Shown here one piece after another: positions 10,334-19,035 of a stretch of 40,065 nt of DNA (position 1 is its first letter; each line of letters begins with the position of its first letter). Below the pieces are notes generated by a model, which saw nothing but the letters and a program-made list of their open reading frames with translations, made no database searches and was not told where the DNA came from. The translations under genes and the position numbers were made by a program. Source of the stretch: Ramlibacter sp. (lineage in GTDB: Bacteria > Pseudomonadota > Gammaproteobacteria > Burkholderiales > Burkholderiaceae_C); the NCBI GenBank assembly GCA_028292245.1, contig JAQGMS010000143.1, positions 1-40,065 of the forward strand, in the 5' to 3' direction.

Positions 10334-10903
10334 CTAGACGCGCAAGAGGATCGCGATGGGGCCCAGGAAATCCGCCAGGCTCCACAGCACGAAAATCCCG
10401 ATCTGGATCGGCACCAGAAACGCCAGCGGCGAAAGGTCGATGCCGCCCACCAGCGGGATGTGCCTGCGAAACGGGCGCAGCAGCGGGGCACACAGCCGGT
10501 CGATCACGTCCACGATGGGCGAATCGGCCCGGACCCAGGACAGGATGGCATAGACGATCACCAGCGCCATCAGGGCCGAAAGCGTCAGCCGGACCAAGGC
10601 GAACAGCGCGATGGCCAGCAGCGAGACCGCAGGCCCCGGCTGGCCCCGCAGCAGCCAGAGAATCCCGAACTGCGCCAGCTCCACCAGCAGCACACTGACC
10701 AGACTGGCCGTGTCCCAGCGCCCCACGGCGGGCAGGACCCGGCGCAGCGGCAGCACCAGCCAGTCAGTAAGCGCAAACACGAATTTCCCCACTGGATTGC
10801 CGAACGGAACTCGTTGGTATTGCATGTACAGGCGCAGCAGGCAGGCACCGCCGAGCAGGCCGGCCGCGACATCGAGCAAAAATGAAATGATTTGGTAGGG
10901 CAT
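10334..10903 (-). CDS. YggT family integral membrane protein
   Basis: The protein is 189 residues, almost entirely hydrophobic, with about four transmembrane segments arranged as two YGGT repeats; the second contains YAILSWVRADSPIVDVIDRL and PLLRPFRRHIP, typical of the family. The molecular function is not established; homologues elsewhere are linked to osmotic tolerance or cell-division-related loci. The frame is open 23 codons further upstream, but the ATG at 10903 fits the family N terminus (MPYQIISFLLD). It faces accD convergently and is divergent from the Lon-domain gene, with 52 bases between the two starts. Confidence 0.85.
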   Translation of the reverse strand: MPYQIISFLLDVAAGLLGGACLLRLYMQYQRVPFGNPVGKFVFALTDWLVLPLRRVLPAVGRWDTASLVSVLLVELAQFGILWLLRGQPGPAVSLLAIALFALVRLTLSALMALVIVYAILSWVRADSPIVDVIDRLCAPLLRPFRRHIPLVGGIDLSPLAFLVPIQIGIFVLWSLADFLGPIAILLRV

Positions 10904-10955
10904 GCAACGCGGGAAAGTGGGTCGTGGGATGATAGCGGGCAGAAACGGGAATTCG

Positions 10956-11588
10956 ATGTCGTCCGCACTCACCCTGCAGTCTCTGCCGCTGTTCCCTCTG
11001 GGGGCAGTGCTGTTCCCCGGCGGCGTGCTGCCGCTGCGGATTTTCGAGGTGCGCTACCTGGACATGATCGGCCGCTGCCACAAGGCCGGCGCTCCCTTCG
11101 GCGTCGTGTTGCTGACCCAAGGCAACGAGGTGCGGCAACCCGGTTCCACCGAGGCTTTTTCCCATGTGGGCACGCTGGCAACGATCAGCGAGTTCGAAAC
11201 CCCCCGCCCGGGCCTCATGATGATCCGCGCCAATGGCGCGCAACGTTTTCGCATCACCGCAAGCGACCAGTTGCGGCACGGCCTGTGGGTCGCCAACGTC
11301 GAACGGCTCGCCGCCGATATGACCGTCCCGATCCCGGAAGACTTGAAGATCACGGCGACGGCGCTCGCCAAGTTGATCCAATCGCTGGAGCAAAAGGCCG
11401 GCGCTCCGAGCCAGATGCCGATACAAGGTCCGTGGCGGCTCGACGACTGCGGCTGGGTGGCCAATCGCTGGTGCGAACTGCTGCCGCTGCCGATGCCGCT
11501 CAAGCAACGGCTGATGGAACTGGACAACCCGCTGGTGCGGCTGGAATTGGTCAGCGACGTGCTGGCGCGCACCGGCATCGCCAACTAG
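10956..11588 (+). CDS. LON peptidase substrate-binding (N-terminal) domain protein
   Basis: The protein is 210 residues and consists of a stand-alone Lon N-terminal domain. The pattern LPLFPLGAVLFPGGVLPLRIFEVRYLDMI begins within the first ten residues (given here as a family signature; the hallmark is PLF-PLG then P-L-IFE-RY). No ATPase or protease domain follows, so it is not Lon itself. Stand-alone proteins of this kind are widespread in proteobacteria without an agreed function. I chose the ATG at 10956, directly before the domain. It is convergent with the dehydratase gene downstream; only 12 bases separate the stops. Confidence 0.85.
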   Translation: MSSALTLQSLPLFPLGAVLFPGGVLPLRIFEVRYLDMIGRCHKAGAPFGVVLLTQGNEVRQPGSTEAFSHVGTLATISEFETPRPGLMMIRANGAQRFRITASDQLRHGLWVANVERLAADMTVPIPEDLKITATALAKLIQSLEQKAGAPSQMPIQGPWRLDDCGWVANRWCELLPLPMPLKQRLMELDNPLVRLELVSDVLARTGIAN

Positions 11589-11600
11589 CCATCCGTCGAT

Positions 11601-13424
11601 TCAACGCGGCGTGTACTCGGGCACCTGCCCGCGCAGCCAGCGGCGCAGTTCGTCGTGCGCCGGTGCCGGCCCCGCATCGGCGATCCAGCGAACCACCGAC
11701 TCGATGTCGGGCAATTGTCCCGACGTCTTGGCCACCCTCAACTTCGGGTGCGGTGTCGGCTCGGTCGTTTCATCGTCCGCCAGCAGCTCCTCGAAAAGTT
11801 TTTCGCCCGGCCGCAGGCCCGTGTAGCTGATCGGGATTTCCTGCTCGGTCTTGCCCGACAGCCGGATCAGCATGCGCGCGAGTTCGACGATCTTCATCGG
11901 CTCGCCCATGTCCAGCACGAAGATCTGGCCCGAGCTTCCCATCAGCCCGGCCTGCAGCACCAGCTGCGCGGCCTCCGGAATGGTCATGAAGTAACGCACG
12001 ATCTCCGGATGGGTCACCGTCACCGGCCCGCCGCGCGCGATCTGCGCGGTGAAAAGCGGGACCACCGATCCGCTCGATCCCAACACGTTGCCGAAGCGCA
12101 CGGAGACATATTGCGTGCCGCTGTATTCGGCCGCGACACCCTGCACCATCAGCTCGGCAAGGCGCTTGCTGGAGCCCATCACGTTGGTCGGGTTTACGGC
12201 CTTGTCGGTGGAGATCATCACGAACCGCCGGGCACCGCACTCTCCTGCCACGCGCGCGGCGTTCAGCGTGCCCAGGACGTTGGTGCGCAACGCCTCGATC
12301 TCGTTGAGCTCCTCCATCAGCGGCACGTGCTTGTAGGCGGCAGCGTGGAACACCACCGCCGGCCTGTGCTTGAGCGCGATGGCGCGAAGCCGGTCCACCT
12401 CCCGCACATTCGCGGTGTAGTAGCTGCCATGCATCTGCGGATGGGTCTCGCGCATCTCCTGCTCGAGCTGGTAGACGCCGTATTCGGACACGTCCACGCA
12501 GACCAGCCGCGCGACCCCGAAACGCGCGGCCTGCCGGCACAACTCCGAGCCGATCGAGCCGCCCGCTCCGGTGACCAGTACGGTCTGGCCCGACAACAGT
12601 TCGGCCAGCCCCGCCTCATCGAGCTGCACCGCGGTGCGGCCGAGCAGGTCTTCGAGCTCGATCTTGCGCGGGCCCGCGCCCTCGGTCTTGAGCCATTCGT
12701 CGGGCCGCGGCATCGTCAGCAGTGTCAAGTGCGAACCCGCCGCGCTCATCAGCGCGGCGCGGCGTTCGGACGAGCCGGCCGGGCTCGCCACCAGCGCTGC
12801 GCTGGCATCGGCGGCCTCGCAGATATGCGCGATCTCCGCCGTCGGCCCGAGCACGCGCACATCCTGGATCGAGCGTCCGACTTCGGCGGCCAGGGGCGAC
12901 ACAATGCCGACCGGCTGCCACTGCTGCGAGCCCTTGAGCGCGCGCAAGGCGTCAGAAGCGTCCTGCAGCGATCCGACGATCACCAGGCGGCGGCCGCCCT
13001 GGCTCAACGTGCGCCGTTCGATGAACGTGCGCCAAGCGGCCCGGACGGCGCCCAGCATCACCAGGGCAATCATGGGCTGCAGCAGGAGCACCGATCGCGG
13101 AAACCCCGGCATGCGCTGCATCAGGATCGCCGCCGTGGTGAGCAAGCCACCGAGCATGATCCCCGTGGCCAGCTGCCGCAGTTCCGGCAGCCCGATATAA
13201 CTCCAGACCTGCCGATAGACCCGCGCCAGCGTGAGGCCGGCAGCGTAGGCCACCACGCACCAGGGGCTCGCCAACAGGGCCAGGTGGTCGAACTCTTCGG
13301 GAATGTCGAAGTTGAAGCGCAGCCAGAACGCGGCCCAGCCGGCCAGCAGCACCAGCGCCAAGTCGACCGCCAACAGGACCAGTGTGTTCCTAGGCAGCCG
13401 CACGCCGGTCCTCTGCCAATGCAA
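11601..13424 (-). CDS. Membrane-bound UDP-GlcNAc 4,6-dehydratase, PglF/WbpM/CapD family
   Basis: Predicted to convert UDP-GlcNAc to UDP-2-acetamido-4-keto-6-deoxy-glucose, the first step toward bacillosamine and legionaminic sugars. The protein is 607 residues, the long membrane form. Four hydrophobic segments lie in about the first 130 residues, then a CoA-binding-like Rossmann domain (about 143-240), then the catalytic SDR domain with GAGGSIG at 286-292. ISTDKA (404-409) and NVMGSSK (414-420) show Met in place of the SDR tyrosine, as is typical of this subfamily. It overlaps the aminotransferase by 35 bases; a GTG at 13403 is a possible alternative start. It is last in the sugar operon. The long form is usually retaining at C5 (family knowledge). 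The exact substrate is inferred. Confidence 0.88.
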   Translation of the reverse strand: MHWQRTGVRLPRNTLVLLAVDLALVLLAGWAAFWLRFNFDIPEEFDHLALLASPWCVVAYAAGLTLARVYRQVWSYIGLPELRQLATGIMLGGLLTTAAILMQRMPGFPRSVLLLQPMIALVMLGAVRAAWRTFIERRTLSQGGRRLVIVGSLQDASDALRALKGSQQWQPVGIVSPLAAEVGRSIQDVRVLGPTAEIAHICEAADASAALVASPAGSSERRAALMSAAGSHLTLLTMPRPDEWLKTEGAGPRKIELEDLLGRTAVQLDEAGLAELLSGQTVLVTGAGGSIGSELCRQAARFGVARLVCVDVSEYGVYQLEQEMRETHPQMHGSYYTANVREVDRLRAIALKHRPAVVFHAAAYKHVPLMEELNEIEALRTNVLGTLNAARVAGECGARRFVMISTDKAVNPTNVMGSSKRLAELMVQGVAAEYSGTQYVSVRFGNVLGSSGSVVPLFTAQIARGGPVTVTHPEIVRYFMTIPEAAQLVLQAGLMGSSGQIFVLDMGEPMKIVELARMLIRLSGKTEQEIPISYTGLRPGEKLFEELLADDETTEPTPHPKLRVAKTSGQLPDIESVVRWIADAGPAPAHDELRRWLRGQVPEYTPR

Positions 13425-14892
13425 GGGCGCGGCGCAACTGCTCGATCACGCGGGCCTGCTGGTCCGGTGTCAGATTGGAGCCCGAGGGCAGGCAGATGCC
13501 GGCTTCGAACAATCCCGCCGACACGTCGCCGCTTTCGTGCGCGAAATACGGCGCGCCGCGAAACAGCGGCTGCTGGTGCATCGGCTTCCAGACCGGCCGC
13601 GCTTCGATGGAGTGGCGCTCCAGCGCCCGGAGCACCAGGTCACGCCGCAGGCCGGCATCGCGGCCCGGCAAGGTGAAGCAAGTCAGCCAGCGGGTGGAGC
13701 GATAACCTTGCGGCTCGGGCATCCACTGCAATTGGGGCTGGTCGGCCAGCTCGGTGCGATAGGTCTCGAACACCTGGCGCCGCTGCGCCACCCGCTGCTC
13801 CAGCACCCGCAATTGGCCGCGGCCGATGCCGGCCAGCACATTGCTCATGCGGTAGTTGAAGCCGACCTCGGTGTGCTCGTAGTGGGGAGCCGGTTCGCGC
13901 GCCTGGGTCGCGAGCTTGCGCGCGCGCTCGACCACTGCCGGGTCATCGGCGACCAGCATGCCGCCGCCCGACGTCGTGATGATCTTGTTGCCGTTGAAGG
14001 AATAGATGCCGATGCGGCCAAAGCTGCCGCTGGCCCGTCCCTTGTAGCGCGCGCCCAGCGACTCGGCCGCGTCTTCCAGCACCGGGACGCCGTAGCGGTC
14101 GCAGATCGGAAGAATCGCGTCCATATCGGCGCTCTGGCCGTAGAGGTTGACCGGGATGACGCAGCGCGGCAGGCGCCCTTCCTTCTTCGCCCACTCCAGC
14201 GCGCGCTCCAGCGCGGCAGGCGACATGTTCCAGGTCTGCGGGTCCGAGTCGATGAACACCGGACGCGCGCCGCAATACAGGATCGGGTTGCAGCTGCCCA
14301 CGAAAGTCAGCGACGAGCAGAACACCGTGTCGCCCGGCTTCACGCCGAGCAGCAGCAGCGCCAGGTGGATCGCCGCCGTACCCGAGCTCACCGCGGCCGC
14401 GTGGCCCACACCGACGTGCGCCGCCAGCTCACGCTCGAAGCCGTCGACGTGCGGGCCGAGCGGGGCGATCCAGTTGGTGCGAAACGCATCTTCGACGAAC
14501 GCCGTTTCCTCTTCGCCCAGGTGCGGCGACGACAACCAGATCCGCTGCGAGAGTTCGCGCCGGAACATGACGTCCACCGGCCTGCCGGACGCATCGACCA
14601 CCGGCAGATGGTCGATCTGGTGTTCGTCCAGCAGCGCCATGCCGGCGGCAAACGTACCATCGGTGCCGATGGTGATCGGCGGCTGCTCGGGCAGTTCGCC
14701 AACCTGCGTGGACTCGCTCACATGACTGAGCGCGGCGCGCCGCAAGTCGCCGTCGGTGAGCGTGCGCCGCAGCCTGCCGTCGGGATGCAGCACCAGCAAC
14801 ACGCCCCGGCCGCTCTCGTTCAATGCCGCGAGCGCCTGCAGTAGCGTGCAGGCGGCTGGTACGCACAGCGCGTTGAATTCGTCCGCGGTCAC
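13390..14892 (-). CDS. CBS-domain / DegT-DnrJ aminotransferase fusion (PglE/LegC-like)
   Basis: A PLP-dependent sugar aminotransferase predicted to aminate the C4 keto group of the dehydratase product. The protein is 500 residues, about 115 longer than usual. Residues 1-115 look like a pair of CBS modules (RRTLTDGDLR; then HQIDHLPVVDASGRPVDVMF). The aminotransferase begins at about 118 with LSSPHLGEEE and NWIAPLGPHVDGFE, close to the PglE pattern. EDAAES (273-278) and the PLP lysine Lys303 in SFNGNKI are intact. The start is a GTG overlapping the previous stop (GTGA), with GGAG 6 bases upstream. CBS pairs in these pathways are better known fused to a nucleotidyltransferase (PtmE type), so this arrangement is unusual. 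The CBS ligand is unknown. Confidence 0.88.
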   Translation of the reverse strand: MTADEFNALCVPAACTLLQALAALNESGRGVLLVLHPDGRLRRTLTDGDLRRAALSHVSESTQVGELPEQPPITIGTDGTFAAGMALLDEHQIDHLPVVDASGRPVDVMFRRELSQRIWLSSPHLGEEETAFVEDAFRTNWIAPLGPHVDGFERELAAHVGVGHAAAVSSGTAAIHLALLLLGVKPGDTVFCSSLTFVGSCNPILYCGARPVFIDSDPQTWNMSPAALERALEWAKKEGRLPRCVIPVNLYGQSADMDAILPICDRYGVPVLEDAAESLGARYKGRASGSFGRIGIYSFNGNKIITTSGGGMLVADDPAVVERARKLATQAREPAPHYEHTEVGFNYRMSNVLAGIGRGQLRVLEQRVAQRRQVFETYRTELADQPQLQWMPEPQGYRSTRWLTCFTLPGRDAGLRRDLVLRALERHSIEARPVWKPMHQQPLFRGAPYFAHESGDVSAGLFEAGICLPSGSNLTPDQQARVIEQLRRALALAEDRRAAA

Positions 14893-15521
14893 TTCAATCT
14901 CCTGGCGGGAACACCCGCGTAGACGCCGGCCTCGGGCAGGTCTTCCACGACGACCGCCCCGGCCCCGATCACCACGTCGTCGCCGACGCGCAAGCCGGGC
15001 AGGATACCAGCGCCGCCGCCGACCAGCACGCGCCGGCCCACCTGCACGCCGCCGCCCAGCACAGCCAGCGGCGCAATGTGGGAGAAATCGCCCACGCTCA
15101 CGTCGTGATCGACGACAGCGCCATGGTTCACGATCACGGCGATGCCGAGGCTGGCGCCGGGCGCCACCACCGCCTGTGCCGCAACGAAGCAGCCGGGCGA
15201 TATCCGCGCGAGGGGCGAAATGCTGGCCTTGGGATGAACCACGCTCGCGAGCGCGCCGGGCGGCAATGCGCCGACTTCCCTAGCGCGCGCCGCAGCGTCG
15301 CCTATCGCGACGTGCACAGCGGCGGCTGAAGCGGCCATGCTCGCTGGCCCCAGCGCCACACCCGGCAGCAACTCACCGGTGCAGCGCGCGGGATCGCGAT
15401 CGGTCGCAGACACGCTTGGCCAGCGGCCCGCCGCAAGCGCCGCATCCGCAACCACGCGGCCATGGCCGCCTGCGCCAAAGATCAGCAAGCTGGACACGCC
15501 AGGAGAGCCCTCGGGTTTCAA
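14889..15521 (-). CDS. Sugar O/N-acyltransferase, NeuD/PglD family
   Basis: A left-handed beta-helix acetyltransferase predicted to acetylate the 4-amino sugar to UDP-2,4-diacetamido-2,4,6-trideoxyglucose (UDP-diNAc-bacillosamine). The protein is 210 residues. The N-terminal Rossmann-like part starts with LLIFGAGGHGRVV. The hexapeptide-repeat part contains NHGAVVDHDVSVGDFSHIAP, including the histidines used as general base in PglD. It ends with VYAGVPARRLK, typical of the family. The start is a TTG overlapping the NeuC stop (TTGA), with GGAAAAGG about 10 bases upstream; a GTG at 15497 is an alternative. The acyl donor (acetyl-CoA) is inferred. Confidence 0.88.
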   Translation of the reverse strand: MKPEGSPGVSSLLIFGAGGHGRVVADAALAAGRWPSVSATDRDPARCTGELLPGVALGPASMAASAAAVHVAIGDAAARAREVGALPPGALASVVHPKASISPLARISPGCFVAAQAVVAPGASLGIAVIVNHGAVVDHDVSVGDFSHIAPLAVLGGGVQVGRRVLVGGGAGILPGLRVGDDVVIGAGAVVVEDLPEAGVYAGVPARRLK

Positions 15522-16666
15522 TAGCTGTTTACCTTTTCCAGGAGCTGCGGGCCGGCGGGCAGCGTCGCCAGCAACCCGGCGATGCGCTCGCCGGCCCCGC
15601 CCTCGCCCCAGAGATTGTCACACGGCCACCGGCCATGTCCCAGCGCGGTTCGCAGGCCCGCCTCGATGGCGCCGGCTTCGGCGGCCACGTCGATCACGTT
15701 GGCATTGTGTTCGCGCAGCCGCTGGCGGTCGCCGACGTTCACCACCGGCGTGCCGAAGGTCGCCGCCTCGATGATGCCGGACGAGGAGTTGCCGGCCAGC
15801 ACGTCGCAGTGGCGCAGCGCCGCAGCGAACAGCGGCCGTGGAACATGGCTGATGCGCAGTGATCCAGCCGGCAGCGGTGTTTCATCGAGAGCGGCCATGA
15901 TTTCCAGAGAACCGGCGTCAGCATTCGGCTCCAGCCAGACCACCGGCAAACCAACGTCTCGCACGGCCTGCAACAGCGCCTGGGTCTGCGCACGCGCCTG
16001 CCCCGCCTGTTGGACCACCGGATGGAACACCGCCAGGATGAAGCGTGCGCCGCCGGCGAGACCCAGTCCGCGCAGGCATTCCTCGCGATCCATCGCGCCC
16101 AGCGCCGACAACCCGTCCAGGCCCGGCGCACCGACGACGAAGATACGGCCTTCGTCCTCGCCCATCCGACGCAGGCGTTCCTTCGAACCCGCCGTGGCGA
16201 CCAGGTGGTAGCTGGCGAGCTTGCTGATGGCGTGGCGCACCGGCTCGTCAACGGTACCGGAGCGCTCGCCGCCGTGGATGTGGACGCAAGGCACACCCAC
16301 ATGAAGCGCCGCAATGGCGCCGGCCAGCATCTCGCCGCGATCGCCGAGCAGCAGCAGGAAATCCGGCTTCTCACGCTGCAGCAGTTCGGTCATGCCGCGC
16401 AGGCAATCGGCGATGCCCAGCGCCATGCTCGCGCCCGAGCGCGTGCTCATGTCCATCGCGATCTCGGCGCAGATCGGCAAGCCGCTGGCGCGCACTTCCT
16501 GCGCCGTGTTGCCGTGCGCCGGGCTCAGGTGCATACCGGTGACCGCGACTTGAACCGCCAGCCTCGGTGTCGACGCGATCCGCTTGAGCGTACTTTCCAT
16601 CAGGCCCCAATCGGCCCGGGTACCGGTGAGGTAGATCACTCGCCGGGAAGGTGCGGCCGTGCTCAT
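15518..16666 (-). CDS. Hydrolysing UDP-sugar 2-epimerase, NeuC/LegG family
   Basis: Predicted to epimerise C2 and release UDP, giving 2,4-diacetamido-2,4,6-trideoxymannose (or ManNAc if it uses UDP-GlcNAc). The protein is 382 residues from the ATG at 16666. GTRADWGLM (about 15-23) is the UDP-binding start. GDRGEMLAGAIAA, HIHGGERSGTVDEPVRHAI and the C-terminal GNSSSGIIEA are hallmark motifs of hydrolysing epimerases. The ATGA overlap with neuB fixes the start. Between NeuB and an acetyltransferase the LegG role is more likely than a sialic NeuC role, because the cluster makes the 4-amino-6-deoxy precursor. Substrate choice is inferred. Confidence 0.9.
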   Translation of the reverse strand: MSTAAPSRRVIYLTGTRADWGLMESTLKRIASTPRLAVQVAVTGMHLSPAHGNTAQEVRASGLPICAEIAMDMSTRSGASMALGIADCLRGMTELLQREKPDFLLLLGDRGEMLAGAIAALHVGVPCVHIHGGERSGTVDEPVRHAISKLASYHLVATAGSKERLRRMGEDEGRIFVVGAPGLDGLSALGAMDREECLRGLGLAGGARFILAVFHPVVQQAGQARAQTQALLQAVRDVGLPVVWLEPNADAGSLEIMAALDETPLPAGSLRISHVPRPLFAAALRHCDVLAGNSSSGIIEAATFGTPVVNVGDRQRLREHNANVIDVAAEAGAIEAGLRTALGHGRWPCDNLWGEGGAGERIAGLLATLPAGPQLLEKVNSY

Positions 16667-17691
16667 CGCGGCTCTCCGCCCAATTGGTCCCACTGCAAGA
16701 CCGTCCCCGCATCAATCGGAACCAGCGCGACACGGCCAATGACACGCGGCAATTCGCGCGGCGCGATACCGGTGGCGGGTCGGCGGCACACCAGCATTGC
16801 TTCGCTGATAGCAACGCCGGCGGGAATATCCACTGCCGCGGCCACGCTGCGCCGCGCCACCCGGGCCGTGTCGCGCTCCTGCGGCGTGGGCGCCTTGATG
16901 CCGTCGCCCAACATCGCAGCCACGCGCCGGATGCCGGTGACCATGCGGCCGAACTCGGCCGGCTCCAGCGATGCGGCGTGATCGGGTCCCGGCAAAGCCC
17001 GGTCCAGTGTCAGGTGCTTCTCGATCACCGTGGCGCCCAGGGCAACGGCGGCCAAGGGAGCTTCGATGCCCAAGCTGTGGTCCGAATAGCCGATGTCGAC
17101 CTTCAAGTCGCGCGCCATCGAACGCAGTGCGTTCAGGTTGAGCGCCTCGTCCGGCGCGGGATAGGCTGAAGTGCAATGCAACACCGTAACGCCATCCAGG
17201 TTACCGCGGGCACCGCCTATCCATTGCAGGGCCTCACCGATCTCCTCCATGGTCGCCATGCCGGTGGATACCAACAGGGGCAGCCGCGCGGCGGCGGCGC
17301 GCTCCACCAGGGCGCGATGCGTGAGCTCGCCCGAAGACAATTTGATGCGGCGCACTCCCAGCTCCACCAGCATGTCCACGGCGCCAACCGAAAAAGGCGT
17401 GGAGAAGAATTCGATGCCGATGCCGTCGCAATGCGCCTTGATGGCCGCGTGCTGTTGTTTCGACAACTCCAGCTTCTGCAGCATCGCGAACTGGTCGTGC
17501 TGGCCGGTCTGCCTTTGCTGGTAGTCCGCCGTCGGCGCGCCGGGCAAGACCAGGTCTTGCGCGCGGAAGGTCTGGAACTTCACCGCATCGGCGCCGGCGG
17601 CGCGCGCTGCATCGCACAGGCGCAGCGCCATCGACAGGTCACCGTTGTGGTTGACGCCGGCTTCGGCGATGACGAACACCGGCTCAACCAT
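16663..17691 (-). CDS. N-acetylneuraminate/legionaminate synthase, NeuB family
   Basis: Condenses phosphoenolpyruvate with an N-acyl-mannosamine-type hexose to form a nine-carbon nonulosonic acid. The protein is 342 residues. The TIM barrel starts with IAEAGVNHNGD, followed by STPF (97-100), KLSSGE (117-122), STGM (142-145), LHCTSAYPAP (171-180), GYSDHSLG and IEKHLTLDRALPGPDHAASL. Metal-ligand histidines are expected at His225 and His238. The last about 60 residues form an antifreeze-like SAF domain, which closes the active site of the dimer partner. It overlaps the CMP-sugar synthetase by 8 bases. Context favours a 5,7-diamino (legionaminic-type) product over sialic acid; the sequence alone does not decide this. 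Confidence 0.93.
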   Translation of the reverse strand: MVEPVFVIAEAGVNHNGDLSMALRLCDAARAAGADAVKFQTFRAQDLVLPGAPTADYQQRQTGQHDQFAMLQKLELSKQQHAAIKAHCDGIGIEFFSTPFSVGAVDMLVELGVRRIKLSSGELTHRALVERAAAARLPLLVSTGMATMEEIGEALQWIGGARGNLDGVTVLHCTSAYPAPDEALNLNALRSMARDLKVDIGYSDHSLGIEAPLAAVALGATVIEKHLTLDRALPGPDHAASLEPAEFGRMVTGIRRVAAMLGDGIKAPTPQERDTARVARRSVAAAVDIPAGVAISEAMLVCRRPATGIAPRELPRVIGRVALVPIDAGTVLQWDQLGGEPR

Positions 17692-18400
17692 TGCCTGCTC
17701 CTGTGGCCAGGTGACGCCCGAACAGCCACTGGGCGTGTTCGAAATCCTCCAGCGTGTCGATGTCGACGCACTTCCATCGTGGCATCACATAGGGCGCGAC
17801 TGTCACGCTCCACAAACCGTGGATCGCGGCGTGCGCCAACGCGGAGCGCTGCCAGACGTAGATCGAGCCGTTGAGCGCGTACACGGGCGGAACATCCTGG
17901 CGGCGCGCGGCACCATCGCCCTTCGACAGGTGAACGAGGCCGTCGCCGGCCGCCTCCACCAGGTTGAAATAAGGATTGTCCGCGGCCTCGCCGACGCTGA
18001 CCACCAATTGCGCATCGGGACGCGTACGCAGCGCTGCGGCGATGTCGGAACTCTCGCGCAGCGGCGAGGTCGGCTGCAGGTCGACGATGCGGCCGATCAG
18101 CTCGCCCTGTTGCTCCAGGTGCGACGCCAGATGTTCGATCACCGGCAATTTTCCAGCCTGGTCGGTTGCGAGTTCGGCCGGGCGCAGGTAAGGGACGATG
18201 GCGCCCGCGATGCGGGCTGCATCGGCGATCAGGGGATCGTCAGTGGAAACATAAACCGCGTCGATCTCGGGGCAACCCAGCGCGTGCGCGATGGTATGGG
18301 CGATCAATGGCTTGCCTGAGAACGGGCGGATGTTCTTTCCGGGCAGGCCCTTGCTGCCGCCGCGCGCGCAGATGGTCGCGATCGTGCGGGCGGTGTTCAT
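17684..18400 (-). CDS. CMP-nonulosonate synthetase (cytidylyltransferase), NeuA/LegF family
   Basis: Activates the nonulosonic acid with CTP to CMP-sugar, the donor for glycosyltransfer. The protein is 238 residues. CARGGSKGLPGKN (11-23) is the CTP-binding P-loop-like motif. VDLQPTSPLR (107-115) and VYALNGSIYVW are substrate-pocket motifs, and DIDTLEDFE near the C terminus supplies metal-binding aspartates. The frame is open about 75 codons upstream inside hisH, but the ATG at 18400 overlaps the hisH stop (ATGA) and directly precedes the motif. It has no phosphatase or acylesterase fusion, unlike some NeuA proteins. Confidence 0.91.
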   Translation of the reverse strand: MNTARTIATICARGGSKGLPGKNIRPFSGKPLIAHTIAHALGCPEIDAVYVSTDDPLIADAARIAGAIVPYLRPAELATDQAGKLPVIEHLASHLEQQGELIGRIVDLQPTSPLRESSDIAAALRTRPDAQLVVSVGEAADNPYFNLVEAAGDGLVHLSKGDGAARRQDVPPVYALNGSIYVWQRSALAHAAIHGLWSVTVAPYVMPRWKCVDIDTLEDFEHAQWLFGRHLATGAGNG

Positions 18401-19035
18401 GAGCCGAGGAATCGCCGGAGCACGCTCAGGCCCGGTTCCGCGCTGCGCTCCGGATGGAACTGGCAACCGTACAGGTTGTCGCGGTGGACTGCCGCGCAGA
18501 TCGGGACCCCGTCGTAGTCCACATGCGCCAGACGCACGCCGTCCTGCGCCGGCTCGGCCGCGAACGAATGAACGAAATAGACGCGGTCCAGCGGCCGGAC
18601 GTCCGCCAGGACGGTCTCCTGCCACGGCGCATCGGGCTGGAGGGGCCGCCAGCCGATATGTGGAATGCGATGCGGCGCGCCGTCCGCGCCGGTGGCGGGG
18701 ATGGCGCGCACCCGCCCGGCCAGCAAACCCAGCCCGGCGTGCTCGCCCATCTCCTCGCTGGCTTCGAACATCACCTGCATGCCCACGCAGATTCCGAGAA
18801 ACGGACGGCCGGTCTGCGCGAACCGCTTGACCAGGTCGTCGAAACCGCGCGCGCGCAGTTCGGCCATGCCGTCGCCGAAAGCACCGACGCCGGGGAGCAC
18901 CAACCGCTGCGCCTCCACATCACCGGCCGAAGCCTTCTGCACGACTTTCACCGACGCGCCGCAATGCTCGAGCGCGCGCAGCACGTTCAACTGGTTGCCG
19001 ATGCCGTAATCCAGGACCGTGACGGGAATGCTCAC
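18397..19035 (-). CDS. hisH: HisH-like glutaminase subunit for sugar amidination
   Basis: A class I glutamine amidotransferase of the HisH type that releases ammonia from glutamine. The protein is 212 residues. The triad is intact: Cys83 in GICVGMQ, His194 and Glu196 in QFHPERS. The start is a GTG overlapping the hisF stop. It lies beside hisF and a WbpG-like amidotransferase in a sugar locus rather than in a his operon, as for the HisH2/HisF2/WbpG trio known in Pseudomonas LPS. I infer it feeds that enzyme and is a paralogue of histidine-pathway HisH. The loop usually written HMGWN reads HIGWR here. Confidence 0.88.
   Translation of the reverse strand: MSIPVTVLDYGIGNQLNVLRALEHCGASVKVVQKASAGDVEAQRLVLPGVGAFGDGMAELRARGFDDLVKRFAQTGRPFLGICVGMQVMFEASEEMGEHAGLGLLAGRVRAIPATGADGAPHRIPHIGWRPLQPDAPWQETVLADVRPLDRVYFVHSFAAEPAQDGVRLAHVDYDGVPICAAVHRDNLYGCQFHPERSAEPGLSVLRRFLGS

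Noticed and set aside
11655-13676. A 673-codon plus-strand frame opposite the dehydratase
   Set aside because: His/Arg-rich translation typical of antisense frames in GC-rich DNA; the minus-strand gene has complete SDR motifs.
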